Assembly (NCBI GenBank): GCA_902794035.1
Contig: CADBFN010000004.1
Coordinates: 1-64,000, forward strand
Direction: 5' to 3'
Origin: an uncultured bacterium
GTDB lineage: Bacteria; Cyanobacteriota; Vampirovibrionia; Gastranaerophilales; Gastranaerophilaceae
Length of the DNA: 64,000 bases
Every line of letters begins with the position of its first letter. The stretch's first letter is position 1. Below are positions 53,790-62,733 of the stretch, piece after piece. The translations under genes and the position numbers were made by a program. A model generated the notes under the pieces. The model ran no database searches, was not told the origin of the DNA, and saw nothing but the letters and a program-made list of their open reading frames with translations.

Positions 53790-54710
53790 ATGGGGAAAGT
53801 CTTAATAACCGGCGGAGCAGGGTTTATCGGCTCTCACATAACAGACAAATTGCTTGATAATAATTATCAGGTAATTGTACTAGATAATTTGTCCTCTGGC
53901 AACCTTGATAATTTGCAAAAACATGAAAATCTCAAATTTTATAACATAGATATCACAAAAGATGATATAGAAACAATTTTTAAAACAGAAAAACCTGATT
54001 ATGTAATTCATCTTGCTGCACAAACAAGTGTTGCATATTCTGTTTTAAATTCTTATGAAGATGCAAAAATGAACATTTTAGGTTCTATAAAAATTATAGA
54101 ACTTAGTAAAAAATACTCTGTAAAGAAATTTTTAACAGCATCATCTGCGGCAGTTTATGGAATTCCGAAATATTTGCCTATTGATGAAAATCATCCGACA
54201 GAACCTATATCTCAATATGGTTTGTCAAAACTTACTATGGAAAAATATATCAGATTATCAGGAATTCCTTATATTATATTTAGATTTTCAAATGCTTATG
54301 GCCCTCGCCAGCGCTCTTCAAAAGAGAGTGGTGTTGTTGCTATTTTTGACAAAGCTATGCGAAATAACCAGCCTATAAATATATATGGTGACGGAAATCA
54401 AATAAGAGATTTTATTTATGTCGAAGATATTGCAAGCATTTGTGTAAAAGCTATAAAATCTGATGTTATGAATGAAACATTCAATTTCTCTACCAACAAA
54501 GGTGTAACTTTGAATGATTTATACAATACAATGAAAGCTATATATGGTTATAACCAGAATGCTAACTATCTTCCTGAAAGAGATGGGGAAATAAGGGATA
54601 GTATTTTGTCTAATGAAAAAGTTTTGAATATATTTAATGAAATCAAAACCTTTGATATAAAAGCGGGTTTAACGACTTTACAGGAGAAATTTTTATGCAA
54701 GAACCTTTAG
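53790..54710 (+). CDS. NAD-dependent epimerase/dehydratase (extended SDR, GalE-like)
   Basis: 306 residues from the ATG at 53790; the frame opens at 53751 but that part overlaps the upstream gene. The Rossmann motif is GGAGFIG (8-14), followed by DNLSSGN, SSAAVYG, the YGLSK catalytic pair, and NAYGPRQ with GDGNQIRDFIYVEDIA. It acts on nucleotide sugars. The exact reaction (4-epimerase or dehydratase) cannot be fixed. The ribosome binding site is weak. It overlaps the next gene by 16 bases. Confidence 0.9.
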   Translation: MGKVLITGGAGFIGSHITDKLLDNNYQVIVLDNLSSGNLDNLQKHENLKFYNIDITKDDIETIFKTEKPDYVIHLAAQTSVAYSVLNSYEDAKMNILGSIKIIELSKKYSVKKFLTASSAAVYGIPKYLPIDENHPTEPISQYGLSKLTMEKYIRLSGIPYIIFRFSNAYGPRQRSSKESGVVAIFDKAMRNNQPINIYGDGNQIRDFIYVEDIASICVKAIKSDVMNETFNFSTNKGVTLNDLYNTMKAIYGYNQNANYLPERDGEIRDSILSNEKVLNIFNEIKTFDIKAGLTTLQEKFLCKNL

Positions 54711-56488
54711 TAAGTATTGTTTTGCCGGTTTATAACGGAGAAAAGTTTTTGGCTCAATCAATCGAATCTGTGTTAAATCAGACTTACAAAAATTTGGAAT
54801 TAATTATTGTAAATGATAATTCTTCCGATAGTTCTTTAGATATTGCACAAGATTTTGCAAGTAAAGATAATCGTGTAAAAATTATTACAAATACTACAAA
54901 TCAAAAATTGCCTGAAAGTCTAAATATTGGATTTAGACAATCTACAGGAAATTATTTGAGTTGGACTTCAGATGATAATTTTTACAATAATGATGCAATA
55001 GAAAAAATGGTTGATTTCTTGGAAGAAAACCAGGATAATGTAATGGTTTGTGCAGATTTTTATAAATTAAACATTGATACAAATGAAACAATGCCTTTGC
55101 AACTAAAAGTATCAGCGCAAGAGATGATAAACGGGAACTGCGTCGGAGCTTGTTTTTTATACAAAGCAGATATTGCAAAACAAGTTGGAGAATACAATAA
55201 AGAGAAATTTTTAGTTGAGGACTATGACTATTGGCTTAGAATGATGTTAAAAGGAAATATCGGGCACATTAATGAATTTTTATATACATATAGATGTCAT
55301 TCTAATAGCCTTACAGGTACGCGAATGCAAGAAATAATAGCAAAAACCAAAGAACTACAAAAAGAATATGAACAGGAATACAAAGCAAATTTCAATGTAC
55401 AGTTTGATATAAACAAGGAGAGTAAAAAAGTGTCATTATTAGAACAAATCTTTTCTGTAAAAAATGAAAGTAATAAAAAAGTTCTTAGAATTTGTGGTCT
55501 AAAGATTAAATTTAAAAGACATACAAAAAAGAGCAAACGAATTAATTATATGGAAAAATATGAGCGCGCAAAAAAATGGATAAAAAAATATACGGTCAAT
55601 AATAATGGTATTGCTGTTGAATCAAATCAGCCAAATACTATTTATCCTGAGTGTACAGGATATTATATACCAACATTATTAAGATATGGCGATGTTGAAA
55701 GAGCGGTTAATTTCGGCAATTATTTAATAAACATACAAAACGAAGATGGCTCTTGGAATGAACCAAGTGGAAAAGTTCCTTATACTTTTGACACTGCTCA
55801 AATATTAAAAGGTTTAGTAGCATTAATTGAAAACAATTTGGATGAAAATGATAAATATAAAAATGCCTTAATAAAAGGATGCGATTGGATTTTATCTATG
55901 CAGCGAGAAGATGGATCAATTGCAACTCCGGATTATTCTTGGTGGGGTTTACCATATGGTAAATGTGTACCTGAATATATACATGTATACTGTTTAGAAC
56001 CTTTGCGAAGAGCTGGTCAAATGTTCAATATAGAGAAATATGAACAATGTGTGCAACGGGCATTGAACTTTTATTTGGCAAAAGAAGATCTAACAGATTT
56101 TATGACACTTTCTCATTTCAATGCGTATGTAATCGAAGGCCTTATCGATTTGGGAGAAACAACAAGGGCAAAACGTGCGATGGATTTGATAGCTTTACAT
56201 CAAAGAGAAAATGGTATGGTTCCTGCATATTCATTTGTTGATTTTGTGTGTTCAACAGGATTATTTCAATATGCAATTTGCTGGTATAAGCTGGGAGAAA
56301 TAGAAAAAGCAGACAAAGCTTTTGATTTTGCATGTAATCTGCAAAACAAATCCGGCGGATTTTACGGAAGTTATACGCTAGGCAAAGACAAAGCCAATTA
56401 TTTTCCTAATGGTGAAATTGATTGGGCAATTAAATATTTCTTAGATGCTCTTGTATTGAATAAAAAATTAGAAGGCTTTAATGTATGA
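54695..56488 (+). CDS. GT2 glycosyltransferase fused to an alpha/alpha-toroid domain
   Basis: 597 residues. Residues 1-215 are GT2 (SIVLPVYNGEKFLAQSIES, VNDNSSDSS, SWTSDDNF, VEDYDYWL). A linker with CGLKIK at 267-272 leads to an alpha/alpha-barrel (about 310-595) with repeated QNEDGSW, QREDGS, HQRENGM and QNKSGGF turns, as in glucuronyl C5-epimerases, polysaccharide lyases and terpene cyclases. The second function is unknown, perhaps glycan modification after transfer. CAGGAG precedes the ATG. Confidence 0.82.
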   Translation: MQEPLVSIVLPVYNGEKFLAQSIESVLNQTYKNLELIIVNDNSSDSSLDIAQDFASKDNRVKIITNTTNQKLPESLNIGFRQSTGNYLSWTSDDNFYNNDAIEKMVDFLEENQDNVMVCADFYKLNIDTNETMPLQLKVSAQEMINGNCVGACFLYKADIAKQVGEYNKEKFLVEDYDYWLRMMLKGNIGHINEFLYTYRCHSNSLTGTRMQEIIAKTKELQKEYEQEYKANFNVQFDINKESKKVSLLEQIFSVKNESNKKVLRICGLKIKFKRHTKKSKRINYMEKYERAKKWIKKYTVNNNGIAVESNQPNTIYPECTGYYIPTLLRYGDVERAVNFGNYLINIQNEDGSWNEPSGKVPYTFDTAQILKGLVALIENNLDENDKYKNALIKGCDWILSMQREDGSIATPDYSWWGLPYGKCVPEYIHVYCLEPLRRAGQMFNIEKYEQCVQRALNFYLAKEDLTDFMTLSHFNAYVIEGLIDLGETTRAKRAMDLIALHQRENGMVPAYSFVDFVCSTGLFQYAICWYKLGEIEKADKAFDFACNLQNKSGGFYGSYTLGKDKANYFPNGEIDWAIKYFLDALVLNKKLEGFNV

Positions 56489-57711
56489 TTCAAAACGGAC
56501 AAGAAAAATTTAACAAAAAAATGCTATTTGTAATGCATGTTGATGTAATACATCCGCTAATTGAATTTTACAATAATTCGGGTGATACTGTGTATTTTTC
56601 AGCAGGTGCTTCGTTCTTTTGGAATCAAAATGTAACTTACATTTTGATTTCTGAATTACAAAAAAGACTTGCTGAAAATAAAACATGGGTAAAAGACAAT
56701 TTTGACATTGTTATTATGATGGAAGCATGTATTTTTTGCGAAATTTATAATACAACCATGAAAGAGATGGGGCAATTAATTAAAATTTTCGGGGTTCCAA
56801 CATATGTATTAGGAGCAGGTGTTCATAGTCCAATTGATTATTCGGAAGAATTTTTATCAAAAATTAGTGATAATGCAAAGTATTATGTTGATAGTGTTCT
56901 GTCATCTGGAGGAACAATAACATTAAGGGGTAACTTTACTAAGCACTGTTTAAATATATTAGGATATAAAGATTTATTTGTAACAGGATGTCCTTCTTTA
57001 TACATTAATGGGAAAAATTTTTCTATTTCAAATCAAAAAGTTTCTATTGATACTTTTAGACCTATGTTGTCTGCAAGTAAAGTACAAGATATAAATAAAA
57101 AAATATATACAAAGTATCCTCAATCTTGTTATTTTGATCAAGATTATTACTTAAAGTATATGTATCATCCAGAAATTATTAAAAATAATAAAAATATACA
57201 TCCTTTGTTTAAAAAATTATATAAGCAAAATCGTATATTTGGTTATATGAATTATATAATGTGGAAAAGAAAAATATTAAAATCAAATTTTAATTTTTCT
57301 TATGGCTCAAGAATACACGGAAATATTATTGCATTGCAACAAAAAATACCCGCATTTGTAAAAATAATTGACTCAAGAACAAGAGAAATTGCAGAATTTT
57401 ATAAAATACCTAATTCCATTGACATTGACTACTCTGAAAAAAATCAGGATTTATATGATTTGTATAAATCTTTAAATTATGAAGAATTTAACAGAAATTA
57501 TTTAGAGAAATATAATAACTTTTCTAAATTTTTGCTTGATCGCGATATTCCAAATAACTTAGGCGATAGTGAAAATTTTATTGAATATTTAAATGGGTTA
57601 AATTATTACGATTTAGAAACTGATGAATCTGTACAAAAAATAAAAGAGCGTGTTTGTAACAATAATCTTTTATATAATTTAAAAAATATTATAAATATAA
57701 AAAAACATTAG
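56485..57711 (+). CDS. polysaccharide pyruvyl transferase family protein
   Basis: 408 residues. GVPTYVLGAGVHS, SSGGTITLRGNFT, VTGCPSLY and late SYGSRIHGNIIALQQKIPAFV are signatures of this family, which uses phosphoenolpyruvate to place ketal pyruvate on polysaccharides or has diverged to other transfers. Its start overlaps the preceding stop by 4 bases. A GT8 gene follows after 14 bases. Confidence 0.85.
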   Translation: MIQNGQEKFNKKMLFVMHVDVIHPLIEFYNNSGDTVYFSAGASFFWNQNVTYILISELQKRLAENKTWVKDNFDIVIMMEACIFCEIYNTTMKEMGQLIKIFGVPTYVLGAGVHSPIDYSEEFLSKISDNAKYYVDSVLSSGGTITLRGNFTKHCLNILGYKDLFVTGCPSLYINGKNFSISNQKVSIDTFRPMLSASKVQDINKKIYTKYPQSCYFDQDYYLKYMYHPEIIKNNKNIHPLFKKLYKQNRIFGYMNYIMWKRKILKSNFNFSYGSRIHGNIIALQQKIPAFVKIIDSRTREIAEFYKIPNSIDIDYSEKNQDLYDLYKSLNYEEFNRNYLEKYNNFSKFLLDRDIPNNLGDSENFIEYLNGLNYYDLETDESVQKIKERVCNNNLLYNLKNIINIKKH

Positions 57712-57725
57712 AGGAATAACATTAA

Positions 57726-58730
57726 ATGAAAACAATACCAATATTTTTTACTTTTGACAATAATTATGTCGAGCCGGCGGCGGTTGCTTTTTATTCTTTG
57801 CTGAACAAAGCAAAAGAAAATGTATATTATGAAATGTATGTTTTACATTCTGATATAACAGAAGAAAAACAGCATCTACTAACTGAAATTGTAAATAAAA
57901 AAGGTAATGCAAAACTTACATTTACAAATACTGACGGTTTTTTAAACGAGTTTTGGGATAATGGAACTTTTAATTTTCAATCTTCAAATTCAACATTTAC
58001 GGCAGATACTATTATAAGATGCTTTGGATCAAAATTCTTTCCTCAATATGACAAAATTATTTATTCTGATGTTGATATAATTGTTGTTGATGATATCTCG
58101 GATGTTTATGATATAGATTTAACAAATAAATATATTGCGGGAGTAAAAAATCCGTTTACAAAATGGAGTGAATATGAATTATCACACCTAAAACCAGAAC
58201 ACTATGAAATGCTTCATGATAAATATCTTGGCGGTGGCATTTGGGTTATGAATCTCAAAAAAATTAGAGAAGATAACATAGAACAGCGAATGATAGAAAT
58301 TGTTAAGGATGAATCAATTGTGAAACGCTGGAATGATCAGGATATTATGAATATTTCCTGTGGAGGGAAAGTTGGTTTTCTTCCACTAAATTACATTTCA
58401 TATCCATATATGATTGATTTGCTATCTAATCCTGATTTTGAAAGTGATTACTCAAGAGAAGAATTGTATGATTCAATAATTAATCCTAAAATTATACACT
58501 TTGCTGCGGACAAACCATGGAATAGTAATCCCAAATACTCTAATCTCTGGTGGACATTTTTCCATTATCTGGGCTTGGAAAAAACTAAAATTTTTAAAGA
58601 ACCCGAGTGTATAAATTATGAAGCAGAAAAATTTAAGAAAAAACATAAAAAATATAAAAATTTGTTTAAATTATTTTTAATTATAACAGTTATTTTGGCA
58701 ATATTCTTAGTTTTTAATTTAATTTTTTAA
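57726..58730 (+). CDS. GT8 glycosyltransferase with C-terminal membrane helix
   Basis: 334 residues. PIFFTFDNNYVEPAAVAFYSLL, a YSDVDIIVVDD metal motif, YLGGGIWVMNLKKI, WNDQDIMN and the ending IIHFAADKPWN are typical of GT8 enzymes. Unlike most members, the last 20 residues form a hydrophobic helix (LIITVILAIFLVFNLIF) that would anchor it in the membrane. AGAGGAA precedes the ATG. It lies 9 bases before the aminotransferase gene. Confidence 0.9.
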   Translation: MKTIPIFFTFDNNYVEPAAVAFYSLLNKAKENVYYEMYVLHSDITEEKQHLLTEIVNKKGNAKLTFTNTDGFLNEFWDNGTFNFQSSNSTFTADTIIRCFGSKFFPQYDKIIYSDVDIIVVDDISDVYDIDLTNKYIAGVKNPFTKWSEYELSHLKPEHYEMLHDKYLGGGIWVMNLKKIREDNIEQRMIEIVKDESIVKRWNDQDIMNISCGGKVGFLPLNYISYPYMIDLLSNPDFESDYSREELYDSIINPKIIHFAADKPWNSNPKYSNLWWTFFHYLGLEKTKIFKEPECINYEAEKFKKKHKKYKNLFKLFLIITVILAIFLVFNLIF

Positions 58731-58739
58731 GAGGAATTT

Positions 58740-59864
58740 ATGATAAAATTTTTAGATTTGGAAAAAGTTAATAACAGATTTAGGGATGAGATCGACGGAA
58801 GGATTAAGTCAATCTTAGACAAAGGCTGGTATTTACAGGGTGAATGGGATAAGACTTTTGAAGAGCATTTTGCCAAGTTTTGCGGTGTAAAGCACTGCAT
58901 TGGCTGCGCTAACGGGCTTGATGCCCTAAATTTAATCATAAGAGGTTACTGCTTTGGCACAGGGGATGAAATAATTGTCCCTGCAAATACTTATATTGCA
59001 TCAATTCTTGCCATTTCCGAAAACGGTTGTACTTCTGTTCTTGTCGAACCTGATATAATTACATATAATATCAATCCAGATCTTATAGAAGAAAAAATTA
59101 CCAACAAAACAAAAGCAATTATGGTTGTTCATTTGTATGGACAAGCCGTTCAGATGAATAAAATTTGGGATTTAGCTAAAAAATATAATCTTAAAGTTAT
59201 TGAAGATTCTGCGCAAGCTCATGGTGCATTATACACCCCTCACCCTACCCCTCTCCCTCAAGGGGCGAGGGAATGTTTTCGCACCGGCAACTTAGGTGAT
59301 GCTTCAGGTTTCTCATTCTACCCCGGTAAAAATCTCGGATGTATGGGTGATGGCGGTTGCGTGACGACAAATGATGATGAACTTGCCGCAAAAATCAGAG
59401 CAATCGCAAATTATGGCTCTGACAGAAAATATCATCATATTTATAAAGGTGTAAATTCAAGATTAGACGAAATTCAGGCTGCGATTATGGATGTCAAACT
59501 TCCGCATCTTGATAGTGATAATGCAAGACGTCGTGAAATTTCAAAATACTACAGAGAGAATATTAAAAATCCAAATATTATTTTGCCAAAGGTTTATGAT
59601 GAAAATGCTCATGTTTGGCATATTTTCCCAATAAGATGTGAGGAACGAAACAGATTGCAAAAATATTTGGAAGAAAATGGAATACAAACAAATATTCATT
59701 ATCCGACTCCGCCTCATAAGCAGGGTGCTTACAAAGAATGGGAAAATGAAAGTTATCCGATTACGGAAGAAATACACAGGACAGAACTAAGTTTACCAAT
59801 TTCGCCTGTTTTGACTGATGAAGAAGTTGAAATGGTTGTGAAGGCTGTAAATAAATGGGTATAA
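58740..59864 (+). CDS. DegT/DnrJ/EryC1 aminotransferase (FdtB/QdtB-like) with repeat-encoded insertion
   Basis: 374 residues. PLP-dependent sugar aminotransferase: [39 protein letters not shown], lysine K197 in [20 protein letters not shown]. It probably aminates dTDP-3-keto-6-deoxyhexose made by the FdtA-like enzyme. Residues about 165-180, between AHGALYT and FRTGNLGDA, are read through an in-frame palindromic repeat (59234-59275) of the same family as window bases 1-36. AGAGGAA precedes the ATG. It is the last gene of the operon. Confidence 0.92.
   Translation: MIKFLDLEKVNNRFRDEIDGRIKSILDKGWYLQGEWDKTFEEHFAKFCGVKHCIGCANGLDALNLIIRGYCFGTGDEIIVPANTYIASILAISENGCTSVLVEPDIITYNINPDLIEEKITNKTKAIMVVHLYGQAVQMNKIWDLAKKYNLKVIEDSAQAHGALYTPHPTPLPQGARECFRTGNLGDASGFSFYPGKNLGCMGDGGCVTTNDDELAAKIRAIANYGSDRKYHHIYKGVNSRLDEIQAAIMDVKLPHLDSDNARRREISKYYRENIKNPNIILPKVYDENAHVWHIFPIRCEERNRLQKYLEENGIQTNIHYPTPPHKQGAYKEWENESYPITEEIHRTELSLPISPVLTDEEVEMVVKAVNKWV
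59234..59275 (-). repeat. intergenic-type palindromic repeat inserted in frame
   Basis: CCCCTCACCCTACCCCTCTCC and the following CCTCAAGGGGCGAGGG are the complement of the module at bases 1-36. The aminotransferase frame passes through it without a stop. Confidence 0.85.
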
Positions 59865-59905
59865 TTTGTTAGTTTATTTATAAATTTCAGTACATTTGTC
59901 AGCGT

Positions 59906-59935
59906 TTGGCATATCTTGAATTTTCGTGCTATAAT
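59906..59935 (+). promoter_or_regulatory. promoter of acpS with leaderless start
   Basis: TTGGCA (59906-59911), an 18-nt spacer and extended -10 TGC-TATAAT (TATAAT at 59930-59935), followed by six bases and the ATG at 59942. Confidence 0.7.
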
Positions 59936-59941
59936 CCTTTT

Positions 59942-60301
59942 ATGAGTGAATTGTCTATAGGTGTGGATATAGAAGAAATTTCGAGGTTCAAAAATAAATC
60001 TCTTGAAAACGATATTGATTTTCTGAACCGTATTTATACTGAAAAAGAGCTGATTTATTGTTATAAATCAGCCAATTATGCTCAGCATCTTTGTGTACGC
60101 TACTGTGCGAAAGAAGCTGTAGTCAAAGCTCTTTCCGATTTTAAAATAAGTGATGTTTTTTATAGCGACATTGAAATTTTAAATAATAAAAACGGCGCGC
60201 CTTATGTGAATATTTCAAAATATCCCAATTTAAAAGTAAAAGTTTCCTTGTCACATTGCAAAACATATGCAGTTGCAAATGTTTTAATTATCAAAGACTG
60301 A
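59942..60301 (+). CDS. acpS: holo-[acyl-carrier-protein] synthase
   Basis: 119 residues from the ATG at 59942; the frame opens at 59906 but that is promoter DNA. GVDIEEISRF carries the first metal Asp, RYCAKEAVVKAL the second acidic residue and lysine, and VSLSHCKTYAVANV the closing strand. It transfers phosphopantetheine to acyl carrier protein. There is no ribosome binding site. TATAAT is exactly 6 nt before the ATG. Confidence 0.95.
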   Translation: MSELSIGVDIEEISRFKNKSLENDIDFLNRIYTEKELIYCYKSANYAQHLCVRYCAKEAVVKALSDFKISDVFYSDIEILNNKNGAPYVNISKYPNLKVKVSLSHCKTYAVANVLIIKD

Positions 60302-60368
60302 AATTAAAACTTTACTTTTATATGATTTTATAATATAAGAATTGTAAGTTGTTGTGGGGGTGAACAGA

Positions 60369-61064
60369 ATGAAAAAGTTTATATCTTTTATACTGATTTT
60401 ATTGCTGAATTTTCTTACAGTGGGACCAGTATTAGCTGAGCTGGCTGAAGCAGATGAATATCAGGAACTTGATACCCCTGTTTTTTCCGCTTCTGTTGAA
60501 GATGAAAAGGTATTTTTAAGCCCGAAAACTACTTATGTTCTTGAGTTGGAATCAGACTTGGATCTAAATGAAACAAAAGCAAATGATGAGATATTTTTCA
60601 CTCTTGTTTCAAAAGTAACGGCATCAAATGGTATGATATTACCTGAACATACACGCTTCGCAGGTAAGTTCGTAAAAATCAAAAAAAGTCAGCCTATGTT
60701 TAAAAGGGCGAGAGGTTTTATTATAATTGATAAAATAATTTTCCCTAATGAGAAAGTTTATACTGTAAGAATGGAACCTAAAAACGGGAGTGATTTAAAA
60801 TCTTCACAGTTTTTAAATGCTTTGAGAGTTATTCCTGCCGGTGTAGGGATTTTGGCTTTTTCTATAATAAGTGTTGCAGTAGTTGCAATAGAATCAGTCA
60901 GTGTCGTAGGCTTGGTTGTAGTTCCGAGAACTTGTAAAGGTTTTGGAATATTAATAAGTTCAATGGCAAAAGGACTGAATTATAAGATGAAAGCCGGAAG
61001 TACTATTAAATTTAAGTTAGATACTCCTGTTTATATTCAGGCAAGTGATATATTGTCAAAATAG
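60369..61064 (+). CDS. exported protein with TrbI/VirB10-like beta domain, short paralogue
   Basis: 231 residues from the ATG at 60369; GGGGGTGA lies before it, so an upstream GTG at 60354 is less likely. The signal peptide is MKKFISFILILLLNFLTVGPVLA. The domain has ILPEHTRFAGKFVKIKK and GFIIIDKIIFPNEK strands, parallel to the PKGTKAHGRIE and PDGREIPIEGK strands of the protein at 5553. A hydrophobic glycine/valine-rich stretch follows. Likely an envelope protein. It lacks the basic tail of the larger paralogue. Confidence 0.6.
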   Translation: MKKFISFILILLLNFLTVGPVLAELAEADEYQELDTPVFSASVEDEKVFLSPKTTYVLELESDLDLNETKANDEIFFTLVSKVTASNGMILPEHTRFAGKFVKIKKSQPMFKRARGFIIIDKIIFPNEKVYTVRMEPKNGSDLKSSQFLNALRVIPAGVGILAFSIISVAVVAIESVSVVGLVVVPRTCKGFGILISSMAKGLNYKMKAGSTIKFKLDTPVYIQASDILSK

Positions 61065-61214
61065 TATATATATTTTTTCAGGTCTGTGATTTTATCTGCT
61101 TAAAACTAATAAATATTATTTTTGAATCGGTTTTAATATTTTGTAATAAAAGGCAATTTTTGAGTAATAAAATACCTTTATATATTTGTAGGTAAGAAAT
61201 CAGGTCAAATATTC

Positions 61215-62027
61215 ATGTCTGAAATAGGTAGTATTTACTCAATATATTTACATAAACCTTATTCTGTAAATAATCAGAAAACTAATTATGCAGATTATCA
61301 AAGGTGCAATATAAATTTTGGCGCAAAGCAAGAACCAAAATCAGATATTTCTGCAAAAAAAATTGCGGGTTATGCGTTAGGTTTAGGAGCAATTGCTGCA
61401 GGTATAATATTATTAAAAAAATGGAATCCAAAACCTGTAAAAGAACTTGCTCAACATATTGATTTTGTTAAAGCTGATAATATTGAAAGTGCAATAAAAT
61501 TTGCTCAGGAAAATTTTGGGGTAAAACTTAGAGTAAACGGGCAATTAAAAACAGCAAACTGGATAAATGAATCACTGGTAAATTTATCAAATAAAACAAA
61601 AGGCAAAGTATTGTTACCTAAAGAGATAAAAATATGCAAACTGTCAGACAATCTGCATGGTAAATATAATCCTTTTACAAGAACGGTAAAATTGGCGGAA
61701 AATTATTTTGGCAAAGCTTTTGAAAGAGATTTTGAAAAAGTAAAAGACATGGGGCTTTTATCCGAAAGACTTATTACTCTCTATCACGAAATTGGTCACG
61801 GACTACATTTGACGACATCTAATATCTTAAATGAAGTTTTGGGAACATCCCGATATAAAAAAATTATTTCAGGTTGTAGAGATGATTTAACACAATATCT
61901 TGGTGGAAAATACTTTACAAGATGCGAAGGTGAAGCATATGCTCAAATATTTGCTAAAAAAATGGCAGAAGGTAAATTGCCTGATTCGGTAGAAAAAGTT
62001 TGGCAAAAAATTGGCGGGAAATATTAA
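61215..62027 (+). CDS. lineage-specific protein with HEIGH putative zinc-peptidase motif and N-terminal NINFGA
   Basis: 270 residues, no named family. The N-terminus ends in CNINFGAKQEP, the recurring F-x-G type motif. A hydrophobic helix follows (IAGYALGLGAIAAGIILL, about 53-70). H191-E192 and H195 form HEIGH in ITLYHEIGHGLHL, the zincin pattern, and a later RCEGEAYAQIFA may give the third Glu ligand. Membrane-attached peptidase activity is inferred only. CAGGT precedes the ATG weakly. Confidence 0.65.
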   Translation: MSEIGSIYSIYLHKPYSVNNQKTNYADYQRCNINFGAKQEPKSDISAKKIAGYALGLGAIAAGIILLKKWNPKPVKELAQHIDFVKADNIESAIKFAQENFGVKLRVNGQLKTANWINESLVNLSNKTKGKVLLPKEIKICKLSDNLHGKYNPFTRTVKLAENYFGKAFERDFEKVKDMGLLSERLITLYHEIGHGLHLTTSNILNEVLGTSRYKKIISGCRDDLTQYLGGKYFTRCEGEAYAQIFAKKMAEGKLPDSVEKVWQKIGGKY

Positions 62028-62152
62028 ATAATCCGTATGTAAAACTTATTCTGCCGAACATAAAATTTTAATAATTTGTAAAATTTTATAGATAAAATAA
62101 CAAAAAATTTTTTTATGTGTTTACATATTAAAATACAAATATTGGTGGAATA

Positions 62153-62638
62153 ATGATAAGAATGCTTACATCAAAACCTGATAATTTTAAACAAATAGAT
62201 AAATACCTTTCTCGCTCAGCTCAGCCTATGGAAGAAAATTTAAAATGGCTAAAGGATCAGGGAGTAACAGATATTATTAATTTCAGAAATATGAGCAAAT
62301 TTGATTTTGATGAAGCTGAATATGTTCAAAAATTAGGAATGAATTACCATAGCATGCCTTCAGTGACAAAATTTATAAAAAAGGAAAATGTCGCAGAATT
62401 TTTGAATATTCTTGAAAAAGTAAAAAGCAAAAATGGGAAAGTTTCAATTCACTGCGATCACGGTGCAGACAGAACGGGGATGTTTTCATATATTTATGAA
62501 CGACTAAATAATATCGGAACGCAAAAAGATAATCTTGAAGAATTAACAAAACACAGATGGCATAAAGAAAAATATCCAAATCTTGTACAATGGGCAGAAG
62601 ATATTATTGATACTTTTAAAAAAGATAAAGTAAATTAA
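62153..62638 (+). CDS. tyrosine/dual-specificity phosphatase-like protein
   Basis: 161 residues. The P-loop HCDHGADRTG gives the nucleophile C101 and R107 of the CX5R signature. The preceding YLSRSAQPMEENLKWLKDQGVTDIINFR matches the bacterial phosphatases that begin with a SAQP/SGQP strand. No separate acid loop could be named with confidence. GGTGG precedes the ATG. It follows the HEIGH gene with 125 bases between. Confidence 0.85.
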   Translation: MIRMLTSKPDNFKQIDKYLSRSAQPMEENLKWLKDQGVTDIINFRNMSKFDFDEAEYVQKLGMNYHSMPSVTKFIKKENVAEFLNILEKVKSKNGKVSIHCDHGADRTGMFSYIYERLNNIGTQKDNLEELTKHRWHKEKYPNLVQWAEDIIDTFKKDKVN

Positions 62639-62648
62639 TTGCCAAATA

Positions 62649-62712
62649 TGAGTAAATCGGTTTTTGGGGTAAAGTTGTACTTCCGACCAGAAAAACCCCT
62701 ACAACGAGCGGA
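62649..62712 (+). repeat. 64-bp direct repeat, copy 1
   Basis: Matches 62841-62904 at a fixed offset of 192 bases with a few substitutions. It contains GGTTTTTGGGGTAAAGTTG and CTTCCGACCAG. Confidence 0.85.
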
Positions 62713-62733
62713 TTTCAGAAAATAAAATAGTTT

